The notes under the pieces: generated by a model
The model's database searches: none
What the model was told of the DNA's origin: nothing
Seen by the model: the letters and a program-made list of their open reading frames with translations, nothing else
Assembly (NCBI GenBank): GCA_040005555.1
Contig: JBDTYT010000041.1
Span: 1 to 13,557 of the forward strand
Source: JBDTYT01 sp040005555
GTDB taxonomy: Bacteria; Actinomycetota; UBA4738; HRBIN12
Direction of reading: 5' to 3'
DNA: 13,557 bases
Position numbers and translations under genes: made by a program
Part shown: positions 12,864 through 13,557 of the stretch, piece by piece
How positions within the stretch are numbered: position 1 is the first letter of the stretch
How the letters are laid out: every line of letters begins with the position of its first letter

Positions 12864-13232
12864 ATGCTACGCAAGAGCGTGTTGGTGCTCGCCATCTCGG
12901 CGGGGTTGGTCTTCGCGAGTACCGGGACCGCGCTGGCCTGGGACTCCATCGCTCAAAAGAGCGGCCACGGGCGTGTCACGATCCGCGCGTGGACGAAGAA
13001 CTACAACCAGGTCGCCTTCGTGGCAGACCACAAGGGAACCAGGGTCCATGTAGCGATCACCATCGATTGCAGGGACGGATACCACTACGACAACACGTGG
13101 AATGACGGCGGGACGACGTTCCGGCTCGTGCGCTACGGGCTCGGCAATCATGGGCGGTGTAACCACACGTTCCAGGTCGTGCCGAACAGCTCGTTCCCGT
13201 TGGTCAGTCTCTGGGTCTACGCGCGCGGATAA
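12864..13232 (+). CDS. Small secreted protein, function unknown
   Basis: The 122-residue product has a clear signal peptide: MLRKSV, a hydrophobic core, and an ALA site before Trp28, leaving a mature protein of about 95 residues. That part is rich in aromatic and beta-prone stretches (RVTIRAWTKNYNQVAFVAD, VHVAITIDC, GTTFRLVRYGLG, PLVSLWVYARG) and has two cysteines, in IDCRDGYHYDN and GRCNHTF, that could form one disulfide. It looks like a compact beta-sandwich or immunoglobulin-like domain, but I recognise no family. ATG 12864 has a purine-rich SD site and a good promoter just upstream, so the gene stands alone, divergent from the DUF2330 operon across a 196-bp gap. A surface or extracellular role is the most that can be said. 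Confidence 0.82.
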   Translation: MLRKSVLVLAISAGLVFASTGTALAWDSIAQKSGHGRVTIRAWTKNYNQVAFVADHKGTRVHVAITIDCRDGYHYDNTWNDGGTTFRLVRYGLGNHGRCNHTFQVVPNSSFPLVSLWVYARG

Positions 13233-13252
13233 AGACGGACCATTCCTCGCCG

Positions 13253-13279
13253 GCTGGAGACGAGAGTGAGGATCTCCAG
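13253..13279 (+). terminator. Hairpin downstream of the small secreted protein gene
   Basis: CTGGAGA (13253-13259) and TCTCCAG (13273-13279) are perfect complements around a loop of about 13 nt, 20 bp after the stop codon. The stem could end the transcript, but no T-run follows, so it may only protect the 3' end or be chance. Confidence 0.3.
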
Positions 13280-13328
13280 TTCATGCACGCCCGCGGTCAG
13301 GTTCGGCTGTTCCGCTGAGATGTTCCCT

Positions 13329-13334
13329 TAGACT
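13329..13334 (+). promoter_or_regulatory. -10 box of the tRNA-Arg gene
   Basis: TAGACT lies 20 nt before the tRNA 5' end, a normal distance for a tRNA promoter with a short 5' leader removed by RNase P. It has the same hexamer as the M14 peptidase promoter. No strong -35 is seen. Confidence 0.4.
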
Positions 13335-13354
13335 CCAATCGGGTCGGTGCCTGC

Positions 13355-13427
13355 GCCCTCGTAGCTCAGTGGATAGAGCACCGGTTTCCTAAACCGGGTG
13401 TCGCAGGTTCGATTCCTGCCGAGGGCA
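13355..13427 (+). tRNA. tRNA-Arg (anticodon CCU)
   Basis: A full cloverleaf can be drawn by eye. The acceptor stem GCCCTCG (13355-13361) pairs with CGAGGGC (13420-13426). The D arm is GCTC...GAGC, and the anticodon stem CCGGT/ACCGG holds the loop TTCCTAA with anticodon CCT at 13388-13390. The T arm is GCAGG-TTCGATT-CCTGC and the discriminator is A at 13427. The variable loop is short (GTGTC). CCA is not encoded and must be added by the nucleotidyltransferase. This tRNA reads AGG arginine codons, which are rare in GC-rich actinobacteria. Confidence 0.97.
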
Positions 13428-13492
13428 CTCGACATAACCGCAGGTCACGCGTTGTATCGGGTCGTTGACGTGCCTCGATCGAATTCGTCGGC

Positions 13493-13557
13493 CTACTCCG
13501 GCGCTTTCGGCTCCTCGCCGACCTCGCCGTCGGCTTGCTCGCGGAGGAGGTCGATGT
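13493..13557 (-). CDS. 3' end of an unidentified gene (20 codons)
   Basis: A minus-strand frame enters from the right edge and ends with TAG at 13495-13493. The visible tail, IDLLREQADGEVGEEPKAPE, is a short leucine/charged segment running into a Glu/Pro/Lys-rich end, a common type of disordered C-terminus. Third-position G/C use looks like the neighbouring genes. Too little is visible to name a product, and it could be a chance open frame. Confidence 0.45.
   Translation of the reverse strand, partial: IDLLREQADGEVGEEPKAPE

Noticed and set aside
13355..13557. Integration site or mobile element at the tRNA-Arg 3' end
   Set aside because: No integrase and no repeat of the tRNA 3' end are visible, though only 130 bp follow the tRNA in this window.

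Overview
The window is a dense, GC-rich stretch of chromosome that reads as Actinomycetota. The grounds are strong G/C bias at third codon positions, GTG starts, TANNNT-type -10 boxes placed almost on start codons, a polyprenol-phosphate-mannose-type GT-C glycosyltransferase, DUF2330, and a tRNA-Arg(CCU) without encoded CCA. No class or genus can be fixed from the sequence. There are no insertion sequences, phage genes, CRISPR arrays or sharp composition changes, so it looks like core chromosome rather than an island. Fourteen protein genes (two cut by the window edges) and one tRNA are supported.

Left block (1-4158, minus strand): an operon-like run tldD, tldE, molybdopterin oxidoreductase. 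TldD and TldE form the two-subunit TldD/E metalloprotease; the oxidoreductase is a membrane-anchored relative of sulfite oxidase with a Tat-like motif inside the chain, and its 3' end lies outside the window.

Envelope block (4211-8824): a lipoprotein gene diverges from tldD and is followed by a large polytopic GT-C-like membrane protein whose only well-placed start codon is ACG. That gene converges on a second GT-C gene (MptA/B-like) and the two coding regions overlap by 102 bp. The second GT-C gene diverges from an exported M14 carboxypeptidase (MpaA-like) across a 38-bp gap that holds a -10 box for each side. Together these point to cell-envelope glycan and peptidoglycan work.

Housekeeping block (8826-11144): rlmN (minus), then a small zinc-ribbon protein and mmuM (homocysteine S-methyltransferase) on the plus strand.

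Right block (11160-13557): a two-gene minus-strand operon of a DUF2330 membrane-anchored surface protein and a cupredoxin lipoprotein, a divergent small secreted protein with a recognisable promoter, tRNA-Arg(CCU), and the last 20 codons of a minus-strand gene.

The most unusual features are the ACG start, the 102-bp convergent coding overlap, the repeated leaderless-type promoter geometry and the DUF2330-cupredoxin pair. I see no complete new defence or mobile system. All intergenic gaps are under 200 bp.
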